From Utricularia gibba (lineage: Eukaryota; Streptophyta; Magnoliopsida; Lamiales; Lentibulariaceae), in the NCBI GenBank assembly GCA_002189035.1, contig NEEC01000002.1, positions 2,170,001 to 2,234,000 of the forward strand: a stretch of DNA of 64,000 nucleotides, in the 5' to 3' direction. Under the pieces are notes generated by a model, which worked only from the letters and a program-made list of their open reading frames with translations, did no database searches and was not told the origin of the DNA. Made by a program: the position numbers and the translations under genes. Position 1 is the stretch's first letter; each line of letters begins with the position of its first letter. Positions 26,991-38,414 of the stretch are shown here, in pieces.

Positions 26991-27882
26991 TCAGAAAATG
27001 CCGAGGAGTTTCTTGGGAGGAGCAGCTCCAGTTGCGCGGTACTTCGCTGCTATTTCTTCAGCTTTCAGAATTTCTTCCCCACGCTTTGCCTCGGCGGCGG
27101 CTCGCTTCTCTTCCGCGGATTTGTGAATGAGAGCAATCTTGTTCCGAGTTTTCTCTGTGTACTCTGCTTTCTTTTTCTCCAACTCTTCCTGAAAACGTAG
27201 CCATGCGAACATCAACTTCTGTAGTTTGTTCTTGGCTGGATGATAGCTTGAGCTGTTGTTACCTCGAGTTTCCTAAGTTCAGCTTCCAGCTTCGCCTTCT
27301 TGCTGTTCTCCCAAGCTGCTATGGCGGATATCTTCTTCTCAGACCTGCACAATTTAAGACGACGGAACTAAAGCTGTTTCAGGGGACCAAAGTGAAATCT
27401 TTCCGACCCAAATTCGAATATAATCAACGAACTTGTTTTCAGCTTTGGACTTCTCGCTTTCTTCCCATGCTTTGATCAAAGACAGCCTCTTTTCTGCTGC
27501 TACCTTTGCTAGAACAGCATCTAGGAGAAGAAATTTTGAACTGTGTCAACACACAGAGCACGTACAATGCCACAGGGTGGCGCGTGTCCATTGAAAAAAA
27601 AGAGCTTGGATTTACCTCTGTCTATGGTTTCTTCCTTTTCGCAGTGCTCTGCAGTCCCATCTGGTTCAATCAGAGAAATAATCAAATAGTTGAGTGCAGA
27701 GTCTAATTGCCTAGTAAAAAAAACTTACTTTCTTCAACCGCAGGAGCAGCTTCTTCAACTCTCTCTTGTGTGGGATCCAGAATAATGCTCTTCTCCTCGG
27801 CTCCTTCCGGCACTACTGCAGCTTCCTCCATCACTACCACAGCTTGTGGATCCGGTATCTTCTGATGCTCCTCCTTGCCCAT
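26991..27882 (-). CDS. REM: Remorin
   Basis: Plasma-membrane nanodomain protein that binds the inner leaflet through its C-terminus and acts in plasmodesmatal and pathogen responses. The likely start is ATG 27882 (MGKEEHQKIPDPQ). The N-terminal part is acidic and disordered (AAPAVEE). Exons then give AVLAKVAAEKRLSLIKAWEE, SEKKISAIAAWENSKKAKLE, EELEKKKAEYTEKTRNKIAL and the C-terminal anchor EIAAKYRATGAAPPKKLLGIF. The central coiled coil and the C-terminal anchor are typical. Four or more short exons. Upstream Met codons open a longer frame, but the extra 60 residues are hydrophobic and unlike remorins. It resembles the group 1 remorins. Confidence 0.9.
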
Positions 27883-28564
27883 TATCTCGCACAGCTTAGC
27901 AATCTTGACTGAAAAACAGAGGAGCCGGAATGTGCCGAAACCAAGTTGGGAAAGAAGAAGAAAGGCAGCAAATATGGGGATGCATTTATAGAGCAGGCTT
28001 AAGAAAGACGGCCCACGTGGGTTGCAAAAACATGGCAGCCAACGCTTCAATGGACGATCCGAGCTGGCACCCATCATTTGTTACAGACAATCCAGTTGAA
28101 GCAGAAGTGGTCCAAATCCTCTGCTGGCAAATCGAACTTTGTTCTTTATATCTGGTCCCCAAATTACAGCATGTTCATGGTGTTTTTTTGGCACCTTCTT
28201 CAAACCAGCAACTTTATTCTAAAGGCTTTTGCTTCATTGCTCAGTTACCTTTTTTTCCATGGTATTCAAAATCAAAATCCCTGTTGTTATCTTTTCTTTC
28301 CCCCCATGATTCAAGTTCAAGAATCCAATATTTAATAACATTCAAATATATCCCTGATTCTGCATAGAATAAGGAAACTGACTTTTATTGTAAATTCAAT
28401 GTGCTGAAGCAATTCCTATAGTACTCCTACATAGAAAAAACCAAAGAATAAGTGCTGTTCTCTGTTCTTTGCTGCGCCGGCGGTATCTTGGATATTATAG
28501 AAAGAAACCACCAACGGACTCTGTGTTCTCTGTTCCAAGAAGGCTTGCAGAGGGTAGGTGCTGT
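27883..28564. other. Spacer between remorin and ADF
   Basis: Remorin promoter and leader plus ADF 3' UTR. The 28000-28400 part has no gene-like frame. Confidence 0.6.
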
Positions 28565-29206
28565 TCAAAAGGCACGTTCCTTGATGATATCAAAGCTCAT
28601 TTCACTGGGATCAGTTGCTTGAAGCTCCACCTGAATTCCATCGAGTTCTCTCTTGAACCTGTCTTTCGAGCTTGCATAGACCATCTTCATCCTCACCTTG
28701 GAGGAATCCGGTGACCTGTGAAGAAGAGTTGTGAGAAGGTAACCAATCAGCCACAGCATTCTGATGCCGACGCATGGAAAAGGGTACCATGCTATGAAGA
28801 AGATCTTGCTCTTCTGGCAGTTCTCATTGGTGGTGAAGTCGAAATCGAACACTGCGTAGCGGCATTCGTCGGAGGGGAGGGAGCTGGTGAAATCTTCGTA
28901 GCTCGATTCAGGGCTCCCGAGCTTGTCCACCACCACCTGCTGACCTTCGATCCTGAAGGTTATGAAGCGGTAGTTTCTTTTGGCTTTCAGCTCCAGAAAC
29001 CTCAACTTGCAGTTGTCATCCACCGCCATTCCAGAAGCAGAGTTCGCCTGAAACCAACACCAATGCCAACAAGATCATCAACACAATGACATATGGATCA
29101 CAGAAAGAATTTCCCATGTATAATGTATCAGAATTCTACAAAGAAAACATGGCAATATGAAACAAGAAGAATCAAGCAGTAAATGGAGAGGAAGAAAGTG
29201 CACCAT
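28565..29206 (-). CDS. ADF: Actin-depolymerizing factor (ADF/cofilin)
   Basis: Severs and depolymerises actin filaments in the cytoplasm. Three exons, 29204-29206, 28788-29047 and 28565-28715, total 414 bases and encode 137 residues, the standard plant ADF size. The first coding exon is just the ATG, a known arrangement in plant ADF genes. The rest begins [14 protein letters not shown], with the regulatory Ser6 neighbourhood, and includes FIEL-type core [36 protein letters not shown] and the actin-binding helix [20 protein letters not shown]. The C-terminal [12 protein letters not shown] follows. Introns follow GT-AG. No damage is seen. Assignment to an ADF subclass is not attempted. Confidence 0.95.
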
Positions 29207-29633
29207 ATTTGGGTCTAACTGTGAGGAAGAAACTACAAAACAAGGCGAGGGATTGTAGTTGTAATGGTTATTGTTCACGGTTTTGAGGGGGATTGAGAAG
29301 ATGGATTCTCTCAAAAACAAGAGAGAAATGCGGAGGAAGAAGCGGGAAATAAGTGGTCATCATTCACTTTTGTTTACTCGTCTAAAAATAGCATTCATTT
29401 GAATCAAACAAGATGAAGTTTGCCTTTGATCCCCAAGTTGTTTCCAAATCTCCATTCAATTACACATTTTCACAAGTTCACATGTTAGTCCTCATGTCAG
29501 GAATTTCCCACTGCAAATTCTTCAAGAGCATATACAACAGAGTTTATCAAATGTCGACACTCATGGATGCAAATGAAGTATGCCTTCAAGTTAGTGAAGA
29601 ACATTAAATTTGAACAAAAAATGGATACCAACA
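29207..29633. other. Spacer between ADF and RPL36
   Basis: ADF promoter and leader plus RPL36 3' UTR. Short open frames look random. Confidence 0.6.
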
Positions 29634-30372
29634 TCACTTCTTCTTGTCGCCACCAGCAGCAGCCCTGCAAGAGTTCCATTTCAAATGAGTTTCATGAAAA
29701 GGGGAGCATAGTGATGGGGTCACAAAGAGAAGTCTCAAAATTTGTGTAAAAAATCGACAAACAGCGGGAAAAAGGAATCCATTATCCAAGCACATCACCT
29801 CATCTTGCGAAGAACACTGGCCATTTCTTCTCTCTTCTTCCTGGCTCTCTTGTGGGCACCTAATTTTCTCTTGGCTACTTTCAGAGCACGCTTGTCTTTC
29901 CTAAATTTAAGAAATTCTGTAATCCTCTTTTCGCATGGTGCAAACCCAGCCACCTCTAGGATAAGACTCCTTGCAAAATGCACTCTCTTGCTAGTTTTCT
30001 AGAACATTCGTATCAGCAAGAGATATAGCCTCAGCAATAAACCAAGAAACACTGAAATTTCTTTCTGCTAACCATCTGAGTAACCATAACGGTAATTTCA
30101 GCACCCTACGGGAAATCAGAAACCAAAATAACATGCACTGACTGGCTATCCCGATTTGCCCCAAGAATGAACTTTTACATGTTTAGCACCATATGCACAT
30201 CATACATTGGGAAAGAAACACAAACACCGTAACATGTATCAATGAGAAACAAAGCCACTACAAGAAATCATACTCCTTTCCTGTCCGAGGGGCGAGGAGC
30301 TAACTCCGTCAGAGTGGCATGTCCCTTATTCAACCCTACAAACAACCCCCTTTTCGCCTGCTTCAGAGCCAT
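29634..30372 (-). CDS. RPL36: 60S ribosomal protein L36 (eL36)
   Basis: Component of the cytosolic large ribosomal subunit. Three coding exons. The first, from ATG 30372, reads [20 protein letters not shown] and [14 protein letters not shown]. The second (about 29797-29998) reads [19 protein letters not shown], then [20 protein letters not shown] and [12 protein letters not shown]. The third is AAAGGDKKK with the stop at 29634. This gives about 110 residues, usual for eL36, and Lys/Arg-rich throughout. It is arranged head to head with the asparaginyl-tRNA synthetase copy, only about 350 bp apart. No frame break. Confidence 0.95.
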
Positions 30373-30720
30373 CTGCAGTCAAAAAAACAAACCCACTTCA
30401 CTTTCCACATCCCTAGCCTAAAACACCCAACTCCTAAAACCCCATCGTCAGAATAAAAAACCGCAAGCATCGAAAATGACCAAGCCATTAAACACAAAGC
30501 CCAAACTACAGCACATTCTACTTCATGATTAAAAAGGTGGGATCTTTCATGCAATTTTCCCATTTATTAACCATAATTTGTAACTTTTGGAGGGGTGTTA
30601 TTATTATATTATTTTTTAAAAAAAGTATAAGATGGGCCTTCAGAAATCGAGCCCTAAATAACGTTAAACCTGAGAGTCTTGTCTCTGGAATTCTTGTAAG
30701 AACTTTTCAAGGCCGACGAA
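30373..30720. promoter_or_regulatory. Bidirectional promoter between RPL36 and asparaginyl-tRNA synthetase
   Basis: This 348-bp gap separates two divergent start codons. It includes a TGGGCC site II-type element at 30633-30638 and a CCCTAA half telo-box near 30652, both common in promoters of translation genes. The use of these sites is inferred. Confidence 0.5.
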
Positions 30721-32965
30721 ATGTCGGCGGAATCAATATCGGCGATGGAAGGGCTTACGCTCTCCGACGCTGTTGCGGAGGCACAGTTCTCGCAACGTGT
30801 TCCTATTAAATCAATATTGGGAAGGCCTGACAAGGGGGCCGGTTTGGCGGGCCAGAGAATCAAAATTGGGGGATGGGTGAAGACCGGGCGCGAAGCGGAG
30901 AAGGGTAGGTTCGCGTTTCTTGAAGTGAACGATGGGAGTTGCCCTTGGAATCTGCAGGTGATTGTGAAGGCGGAGCTTTACAAGCTAAGCGATGTCGTCG
31001 CTACTGGGACCTCCATTCATGTGCAGGGATCGTTAAAATCTCCCCCAGAAGGCGTAAAGCAAATGATTGAACTTGAGGTGGAGTCTATTCTTCATGTTGG
31101 TTTCGTTGATGCGGCCACGTATCCGTTGCCTAAAACCAAGCTGACGCTTGAGTTTTTGAGAGATGTTGTCCACCTTCGCCCCAGGACCAACACTGTATTG
31201 TTCTTAGCCATCTTTCTTTGTTTCATTTCCGTTCTTTCAAAGTGCTGATATTGCTGTCTGATAGAATTATTGTTCTTTTTTCTAGATTTCTGCAGTTGCT
31301 AGAATTCGTAACGCATTAGCTTATGCAACCCACACATTCTTCCAGAAGCACGGGTTTTTGTACGTGCATACTCCTATTATCACAACCAGTGACTGTGAAG
31401 GTGCAGGAGAGATGTTTCAGGTCGCAACATTACTTAGTGATGCTGAAAAGTTAGAGGAGGATATGAAGAAGAACCCTCCTAAAATCAGCCTAGAGGATGC
31501 TGAGCTGGCTGTGAAGGAGAAAGGAGATATAGTGGCTAAGTTAAAATCTGGCAAAGCAAGTAAACAGGAAATAGCAGCTGCTGTTTCTGAATTGGCCAAA
31601 GCAAAAGAAGAGTATTCAAGCCTTCATGGAAGGTTGAAACTGGCTGAAAGAGTAAAAAATACAGGCGGTATTCCTAAGAAGGATGGAAAAATTGACTATG
31701 AAGAGGACTTTTTTTTCCAGGAAAGCTTTCTTGACTGTATCAGGGCAGCTACAGGTTGAAACGTATGCATGCGGACTTAGTAGTGTGTATACCTTTGAGC
31801 CTACATTTCGAGCAGAACATTCACACGCTTCTTGACATCTCGCTGAATTTTGGATGGTAGAACCAGAGATCGCATTTGCTGATATACAGGTATGAAACTT
31901 CCATCCCCTGTTCCATGTGTGTTTGCCATTTGAGGTATCTGAAAATTTTCTCCATTCCTCAAAAATTTTGTTTGAAACTGGGTCATGGATGTGGCTCTTC
32001 TGTGAAAAATCGAGATGCGTGTGAGCATCTTTTTTGGAAAAATTGTGAATTTGGTCAGCTGTAACTTAGACTGATGATCTGTATGATACCTTTGTAGGAT
32101 GACATGAACTGTGCAGAAGCATATGTAAAATTTCTGTGTCAATGTTTGCTGGACCACTGCTATGATGATATGGAGTTCATAACAAAGTACATTGATAAAA
32201 CTGCCATCCAAAGATTGGAAACGGTTGAAAAATCCAAATTTCACAGAATAACATACACCGAGGCTATTGCTATTCTTGAGGAAGCCTCTAAAGCAAGGAA
32301 ATTTGAGAACAAAGTTGAATGGGGTATTGATTTGGCATCTGAGCATGAAAGGTGGAGTATCACTTGGTAGTTAGATGGGGTGACCCTTGCTTCATTTGCA
32401 TGATCCCTGTCTCCATCCTGCAGATACCGGGCCGAGGAGAAGTTCTAGGGACCGGTTATCGTCTATAACTTCCCAAAAGCAATCAAAGCGTTCTACATGA
32501 AGCTCAATGATGACAAAAAAACAGTTGCAGCTATGGACATTCTAGGGACGTTCATTTGACATCTCTTTCCCCTGTACATTACTGGTTTTACAGAAGCTCT
32601 TTTCTCCCATTTCTTCACAGGTGGGAGAACTCGTGGGTGGAAGCCAAAGAGAAGAGGATTACGAAGTTCTCAAGCAAAAGTAAACGATCACCTTATCAAC
32701 ATCTCACGCTCATCTGACTCCCAGCTACCGAAGAACCATCATTCCTTCGAGGGTGTTGATGATACAATCCATGTTTTGAAGGATCTTGGAGATGGGTCTC
32801 AGCACCGAACCATACGAGTGGTATCTCGACTTGCGGCAATACGGCACCGCGAAGCACAGCGGGTTCGGCCTCGGATTCGAACGAATGATCTTGTTTGCAA
32901 CCGGGCTTGAGAACATCAGGGACGTGATCCCCTTCCCCAGATTCCCTGGTAGAGCTGATCTTTGA
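30721..32965 (+). pseudogene. Cytosolic asparaginyl-tRNA synthetase copy with several lesions
   Basis: Encodes most of a class II asparaginyl-tRNA synthetase, which charges tRNA-Asn. The N-terminal part has the OB-fold anticodon domain (KIGGWVKTGREAEKGRFAFL). A Lys/Glu-rich insert (about 31430-31690) follows, then catalytic motifs [19 protein letters not shown] and LAEFWMVEPEIAFAD. Motif 3, [15 protein letters not shown], is near 32870, and the end is RFPGRADL at 32965. Lesions: one extra T in the T run at 31711-31718; TGA at 31833-31835 where Arg is expected after EHSHAS; TAG at 32446-32448 where Lys is expected before [10 protein letters not shown]; and no valid donor after MDIL (about 32540), where the residues leading to VGELVGG should be. 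Other introns splice cleanly. It is either a recent pseudogene or badly mis-sequenced. Confidence 0.7.
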
Positions 32966-33521
32966 GTGATACTCAGCACCACACCACACCTTACAGGTTA
33001 TCTGTCCAAGCATAGCTTCTTATTCTTATAGATGCTCCAAGTATATGTGTTTTTGCTCTCCCCAAATTGATTTTAATTTTCAAACTATTAGGTCGTATTT
33101 AATGGACAAATTAACAAGTTTTAATTAATGATTATAAATTATATTGTATTTATTTTTTTATTTTAAATAAATTTGAGATTATTTATTCTATTAAATACAA
33201 ACTTATTGAAAATTATATTTTTCTTTATGTTAATTTAATTTTAAAATATTTTTTATTTACTATTTTGATGTATAAAATTTATATTTATTTTATTATTTTT
33301 CTATTTTACCGCCCAAACTGAGGACCTGACTTTTGAACCGCTAAGCCGGTTGGGCGGCCGGACAAGGTTCGTCAAATCACTGTCAAGTGGATCATTCGGG
33401 GGTCCCACATCCTCCAGCTGCGATTTCGCTTTTGATTGGAACCGAATGTCCGCCATTGCCGCGCCTTGCAGTGTCCCTGTAAATATCGACTTGCATCCCC
33501 CATTTCGGTGGCGGAGGAATC
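32966..33521. other. AT-rich spacer upstream of the EXORDIUM-like gene
   Basis: From 33060 to 33310 it is very AT-rich. The rest is promoter and short leader of the EXORDIUM-like gene. No gene seen. Confidence 0.6.
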
Positions 33522-34544
33522 ATGTCGAACTTCAATGCGCTGCTGCCGATCACCTTCCTCTGGCTCTTTCTGTCCTCCACCTTGTTCTTCGCGACGCCGG
33601 TGGTATCTTGGCGGCCTTGGCCGAATTCAACTGATTTCCCGGTCGCGGATTCGAAAAAGAACGAGGGGTCGTCGGAATTCGTTCACCTGCAATACCACAT
33701 GGGGCCGGTTCTCACTGCGAATATCACCGTTTACCCAATTTGGTACGGTCTGTGGAGGAACTCCCAGAAGCGTATCATCCGTGGATTCATCAGTTCCATC
33801 TCCGGCGATGCCGCCGCCGGAGTTCATTCGCCGTCGGTGGCGGGATGGTGGCGGACGGTACAGCTTTACACCGACCAAACTGGAGGAAATATCTCGCGCC
33901 ATGTCCGCCTCGGACAGGATAAGGACGACCGGTTCTACTCCCAGGGGAAATCGCTCACCCGTCTCGCCGTGCAATCCATCATCAAATCAGCCGTCTCCGC
34001 CGCCATGAAACCGCTGCCCATAGACCCTACCGGCGGGGTCTACCTCGTATTGACCTCCAGCGACGTGTACGTTCAGGATTTCTGCAACAACGTCTGCGGG
34101 TTCCATTACTTCACATTTTCTTCCATCGTCGGGTACACCTTGCCGTACGCATGGATCGGCAACTCAGCCAAGCTCTGCCCAGGAACCTGCGCTTACCCGT
34201 TCGCCGTGCCGTCGTACATCCCGATCCCCGCCGTTAAACCCCCGAACGGGGACCTCGGCGTCGACGGCATGATCAGCGTGATAGGCCACGAGATCGCTGA
34301 GCTGGCGTCCAACCCGTTTGTGAACGCTTGGTATGCGGGTCAGGATCCGACTTCCCCTGTAGAAATAGCTGATCTGTGCGAGGGCATTTACGGAACGGGC
34401 GGAGGCGGGTCCTATACGGGCCAGATGATCAACGGTTCCGATGGCGCCACGTACAACATGAACGGTATCCGACGGCGGTTTCTCGTCCAGTGGCTATGGA
34501 ATCGTGTGTTGAATTACTGTACAGGCCCTAATGCCCTTGATTAA
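33522..34544 (+). CDS. EXL: EXORDIUM-like (phosphate-induced protein 1 family)
   Basis: Secreted apoplastic protein of the PHI-1/EXORDIUM family, linked to brassinosteroid and carbon-status growth control. Single exon, 340 residues. Signal peptide LLPITFLWLFLSSTLFFATP at about residues 8-27. The family core is LQYHMGPVLTANITVYPIWY, followed by RIIRGFISSIS, then GGVYLVLTSSDVYVQDFCNN and GFHYFTF. Cys residues in CPGTCAYPF and a conserved VIGHEIAELASNPF are present, and the end reads LVQWLWNRVLNYCTGPNALD. The length is typical. No introns, as usual in the family. It is followed by PMEI and Jagunal genes, as in Arabidopsis near EXL3, so EXL3-like is my best guess. Confidence 0.93.
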   Translation: MSNFNALLPITFLWLFLSSTLFFATPVVSWRPWPNSTDFPVADSKKNEGSSEFVHLQYHMGPVLTANITVYPIWYGLWRNSQKRIIRGFISSISGDAAAGVHSPSVAGWWRTVQLYTDQTGGNISRHVRLGQDKDDRFYSQGKSLTRLAVQSIIKSAVSAAMKPLPIDPTGGVYLVLTSSDVYVQDFCNNVCGFHYFTFSSIVGYTLPYAWIGNSAKLCPGTCAYPFAVPSYIPIPAVKPPNGDLGVDGMISVIGHEIAELASNPFVNAWYAGQDPTSPVEIADLCEGIYGTGGGGSYTGQMINGSDGATYNMNGIRRRFLVQWLWNRVLNYCTGPNALD

Positions 34545-35037
34545 ACATCTGAAGGAGATATGCCTAGTCAGCGGCACGCATTCCACGTTGCTTTCAGTGT
34601 CGCAGTCTATACCCACACCTTCCCCCCTCCCTCATTAACTATTATCTTTTAATAATTCAAAAATTGACAACGTGATAAATGACATTTTTAACACGTTCCC
34701 TCCTTTCTCAACTTTTACGTTTTCTTACTATTTGTACAACGATGGACAATGAGATTAAATAGAATAATGATGTTAATTTTCTATGAATTTTTTAATTTTG
34801 TGTTTGTGGAAATAATAGAAGGGAAATGGGTTTGAATACACTTCACTGTATAACTAAATGCTCTATTATCTGCGCTATTGCAGGGGGAGTGAGATGAATT
34901 TTCGGTTGTTGAATATTCTTTTTCTTTTTAATTTTGTGTTTCTGGAAATAATTTTCGAAAAATGCAGAAAAGATATTGATAAATACGTCTTATAGTTAGC
35001 AGTCGGGTGACTCCTCTGAGGAAGAGGTGGAATTGCG
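34545..35037. other. Spacer between EXL and PMEI genes
   Basis: EXL 3' UTR and the PMEI promoter. Moderately AT-rich, with nothing further recognisable. Confidence 0.6.
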
Positions 35038-35613
35038 ATGGCAACTCATCGTCATCCGATTGCTGTCTCCGTCGCGCTAGTTTTCGTGTCCTTTTTCTGC
35101 ATCGTAGACGCCGGGAACCCGGATTTGGAATTCCTGAACGCTTCCTGCTCCGCCGCCACGCTGTACCCAGGGGTCTGCTTCAAATCTCTGTCCCCCTTCA
35201 CTACTCATATTCGCCGGAGCCCACGGCGGCTGATCACGACCGCTGTGGCGCTGAGCCTATCGAAAGCCCGTTCCACGCAAGGGTTCGTGTTCCGGCTCGC
35301 CGGATCGAGGGGGCTCCGGAGGCCGGACAGCGCCGCCCTGAGAGACTGCCTGGAGGTGGTGGGCGACGGCGTGGATATGCTGGTGAAATCCCTGAGGGAG
35401 ATGAGGGTTTTGGGGACGCCGCAAAGCCCCGATTTTGAGTGGCATCTCAGCAACGTGCAGACGTGGATCAGCGCCGCGCTCACGGACGAGACGACGTGCT
35501 TGGACGGGTTCCCGGCGGCAGGCCGGGTCACATCGGAGGTCCAGACCCGGATCACCTTTTTGGCCCATGTGACGAGCAATGCCCTCGCGCTGTGTAACCA
35601 CTACGCTGGGTAA
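35038..35613 (+). CDS. Plant invertase/pectin methylesterase inhibitor (PMEI) domain protein
   Basis: Predicted secreted inhibitor of pectin methylesterase or invertase in the cell wall. Single exon, 191 residues. Signal peptide IAVSVALVFVSFFCIVDAG (about residues 8-26). The mature part starts with the first Cys pair NASCSAATLYPGVCFKSL, and later Cys residues are in ALRDCLEV, TTCLDG and ALCNHYAG, the usual four-helix PMEI pattern. Helices include WISAALTDETTCLDGF. Length and Cys spacing are normal. It lies between the EXL and Jagunal genes. Whether it blocks PME or invertase cannot be told from sequence. Confidence 0.9.
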   Translation: MATHRHPIAVSVALVFVSFFCIVDAGNPDLEFLNASCSAATLYPGVCFKSLSPFTTHIRRSPRRLITTAVALSLSKARSTQGFVFRLAGSRGLRRPDSAALRDCLEVVGDGVDMLVKSLREMRVLGTPQSPDFEWHLSNVQTWISAALTDETTCLDGFPAAGRVTSEVQTRITFLAHVTSNALALCNHYAG

Positions 35614-36885
35614 TAAATATTCCACTGTTTTTCCTTTTTTTTTAAATGAAATAAATAGTGACGTAGCACACACGATCGCATTTTCTTTATTATTATTATT
35701 TTATTTATTCCAAAAATCATTAAAGACAAAAGGTTCAGTTACGCTTATCCAACCAGATTATGCGGCGAAAGGGATACTTGCGGCTGTAAAAAAACGGACA
35801 ATAAATGTAAAGCACAAACCGTTTTAAAATAATATAAATATAAATTATTCGACTTTTAAATCCCTAAAAAACAACCCAAAACGCGCGTATTTTATTTTGT
35901 GGATAATGTTTTTCAGGTTTATAAATATATAATACATTTTAAATATTAATTTAATTTAATTTTTTTGAGAATTTAAAAAATATGGATTAAAAATTTGGGA
36001 TTTCAAATACTTAGAATTCGAGAAAAAAATGAAAGAGTGAGAGGTGAGATTTGCATATCTCAACTAGTATAAGATAATTTTACCTTTTTAATATTATATT
36101 AGGATAATTTTACTTTTATGATTTTTTTTATCTCATTTTCAATCATTTTCATTCTTTTAAATAATTCATTATACAATAATTTTCTTCTCAATTTATTAAA
36201 ATAAATCGATATTATATATGTATTTTGAAAAAAGTATGTTTTTTAAATCACGATTTACATCCTTAAAGCATTTTTGTATTTAAATGCCTTATTTAATCAT
36301 ATGAAGATGTGTGTATAAATCTACATCCCCTCTTTCTTTAATTAATTTCAATATTTTAAATTAATAATTTAAGTACTATATAATAAGCTAATTGCACCAC
36401 TTCATCTTTATTTGTTATTTGATGACTCATAGTCTTGTCAGATCAATATCCCCTAAACACAATCATTTTATGAATCTAATTTAAACATATTTTAAATAAA
36501 AAATATTTTTTTCTTTCATCAATTATTAGATATATAATAATTCAATAATTTGTTTATTATGTATGCCATCATGAGATGCACAAGGAATATTTTTATATTA
36601 TAAGCCTAATCAAAATTTCTGATATTTTTATAATTATACTTTATAGCAACTTGGTATATAGTTTGATAAATTTTAAAAAATAACTTATGCATTTTATGCT
36701 CTATAACAAATTATTATATATATTATAAAAATAACTATCAACCATCCATTGGAAGGGTATAATCAAAATCCATACTTGTTCAAACATAAGCAATGAACAT
36801 GGAATAAAAAAGAAAAGCTTTTGTTGCATGGATTGGGAATGAACAACACACCTCAGGCTCCTCAGAGAGAGAACTGGTCACTTAA
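35614..36885. other. Long AT-rich spacer
   Basis: About 1.3 kb between the PMEI stop and the Jagunal stop (opposite strands). Nearly all A/T, with poly-T and ATAT stretches and no coding frames. It could contain degraded repeats, but no element boundaries are visible. Confidence 0.7.
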
Positions 36886-37949
36886 CTAGGAGGTCTTTTT
36901 GGGGGGAGACATGTTGCCGATCAGGGAGGTTGTCACAGCCACCGCGAGCACATCGATTGCTGCACCTGTGGAGATGAGTTCTCTTCCCATGTGAATGATG
37001 ATGGAGCAGGTATTTGTTAACCTTAGCTTAATGCTCACAACCCACCTGATAAAACTGCACCCGCATTCAGAAACTCGAGATTTGATAGCTCCAAGGAGGG
37101 AAAGCCCTTGGCAATCTGCAGTCCAGTGTTGCAGTTTCAGTGAGGTTGAAAGTGCGAGGTATTCTACAGGTGGTTTATCTTTTCTTTCCAAATGGGGATA
37201 GCCACTTCAACTTCCTAAGAGAAATCCAGAAAGCAAGCAAGGATAGGTGTTATACCTCGAGGTATTGCCCGCTCTTGAGGAGACAGAGCACTGAGATGAG
37301 TGCAGCGGCTGATACTCCAAATGCGTACGCCTTCAGTAGGTTGGCGCGGCTACGCTTTCTGCCTTAATAAGTTTCATGCAGCAATCAGCTCAAAGCGCTA
37401 TATCTTACACCATAGATGGAGATCAGATGAAGCTCACCTATTTCTCCTAAGAGCAGAGAAACAAAGAAACCGATTGAAGAATAAATAAGAAGTGGATCAA
37501 CTGTCCCTTCCTTCAACTTGGTCAAGTATAAAGCTATTGCCGCTATAAACCGGACAACACCCTGTATACAAAAAGCAGATAGGGAGTCAATAGAGGATTT
37601 TGATCCGTTCTCAGAGTAAAATATGCATGCTTGGGGTAGGAAAAAGGTTGCTCATTTTAGTGAAAGATCATCGCCAACATGCTAGTAGACAGGTGAAACA
37701 CTCAAAATCAACATAACCTGGGCAAGCATCAATGTCGCGAGACGAGATTTTCCTTGCGCAACCTTCTGGTATCCTTGAAAAAAAAAGACGCCGGAAGCCA
37801 ATTAGAGCCCTTGCCAGGCTAACAAAAGTTGAAGACAATTCAAGCAAATAGGAAGAGGCAACACTTGAATCGACCACCATTCGGTAGGAGAAATCGGAGC
37901 CGTCCGTCCCAGATGGGCGCCCATTTCCGACTGCCCTCCTCTGATTCAT
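36886..37949 (-). CDS. JAGN: Jagunal homologue (ER membrane protein)
   Basis: Conserved endoplasmic-reticulum protein that in animals shapes ER and secretion. The start at 37949 reads MNQRRAVGNGRPSGTDGSDF then SYRMVVDS, where GTDGSDF is the Jagunal signature. The next exons join as RYQKVAQGKSRLATLMLAQ, VVRFIAAIALYLTKLKEGTV, DPLLIYSSIGFFVSLLGEI and GRKRSRANLLKAYAFGVSAA, giving several hydrophobic helices. The C-terminus is VAVTTSLIGNMSPPKKTS, with a Lys-Lys ER-retrieval-like motif three residues from the end (KKTS). The reconstructed exons splice at GT-AG sites. It diverges from the Di19 gene, about 465 bp away. I am confident in the family; plant function is little known. Confidence 0.85.
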
Positions 37950-38414
37950 CCCCTTTAAAAACCACCCGCGATTTACAGGCTACAGCGCACTTCTTGGCTA
38001 ATGCAGGTCCCGGGAATCCCCTTTCTCCTTCTTCCTCCTCTGGCACGGTATTTCATCAACAAGTTTGCCCTAATTTGTGCATTAGGCGGAAATTTCGAAT
38101 AAAGAAATTTGCACTAAGTAAATTAAAAATGATTAAAAAAAAACAGGAACACGTGATGGCGGTGGAACGGAGGTTTCTCAAGCCCGCCAAATATTACCAG
38201 GCGGCTGGAGCCGACCCGATCCGTACCGCTTTGCACATGTTGGTCCACGCGTCCTCCTTTTCTTCATCTGAAAGAAAAACCGAGAACCCTACAGCTCTTC
38301 CGTAGTATCCGAAATCGGACTTCGTTCACTGGATTGTCGTCGGTTGTCGATTGGTTCTCGTTCCCGGGGGAAGCTTCAGCGGGAGTTTCATTGTGAATCG
38401 TGTGGGATTTGGAG
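37950..38414. other. Divergent promoter between Jagunal and Di19 genes
   Basis: A 465-bp intergenic region serving two head-to-head genes. No coding signal beyond overlapping open frames. Confidence 0.6.

Noticed and set aside
27883-28077. Extended remorin start upstream of 27882
   Set aside because: The extra residues are hydrophobic and unlike any remorin N-terminus. MGKEEHQ is the natural start.
33436-34008. Plus-strand frame of 190 codons overlapping the EXORDIUM-like gene
   Set aside because: It shares the same DNA as the intact EXL frame and is Arg/Ser/Pro-rich without motifs. A frame shadow.
35614-36885. AT-rich tract considered as a matrix-attachment region or MITE cluster
   Set aside because: Only base composition supports it. 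No defined structure can be read by eye.
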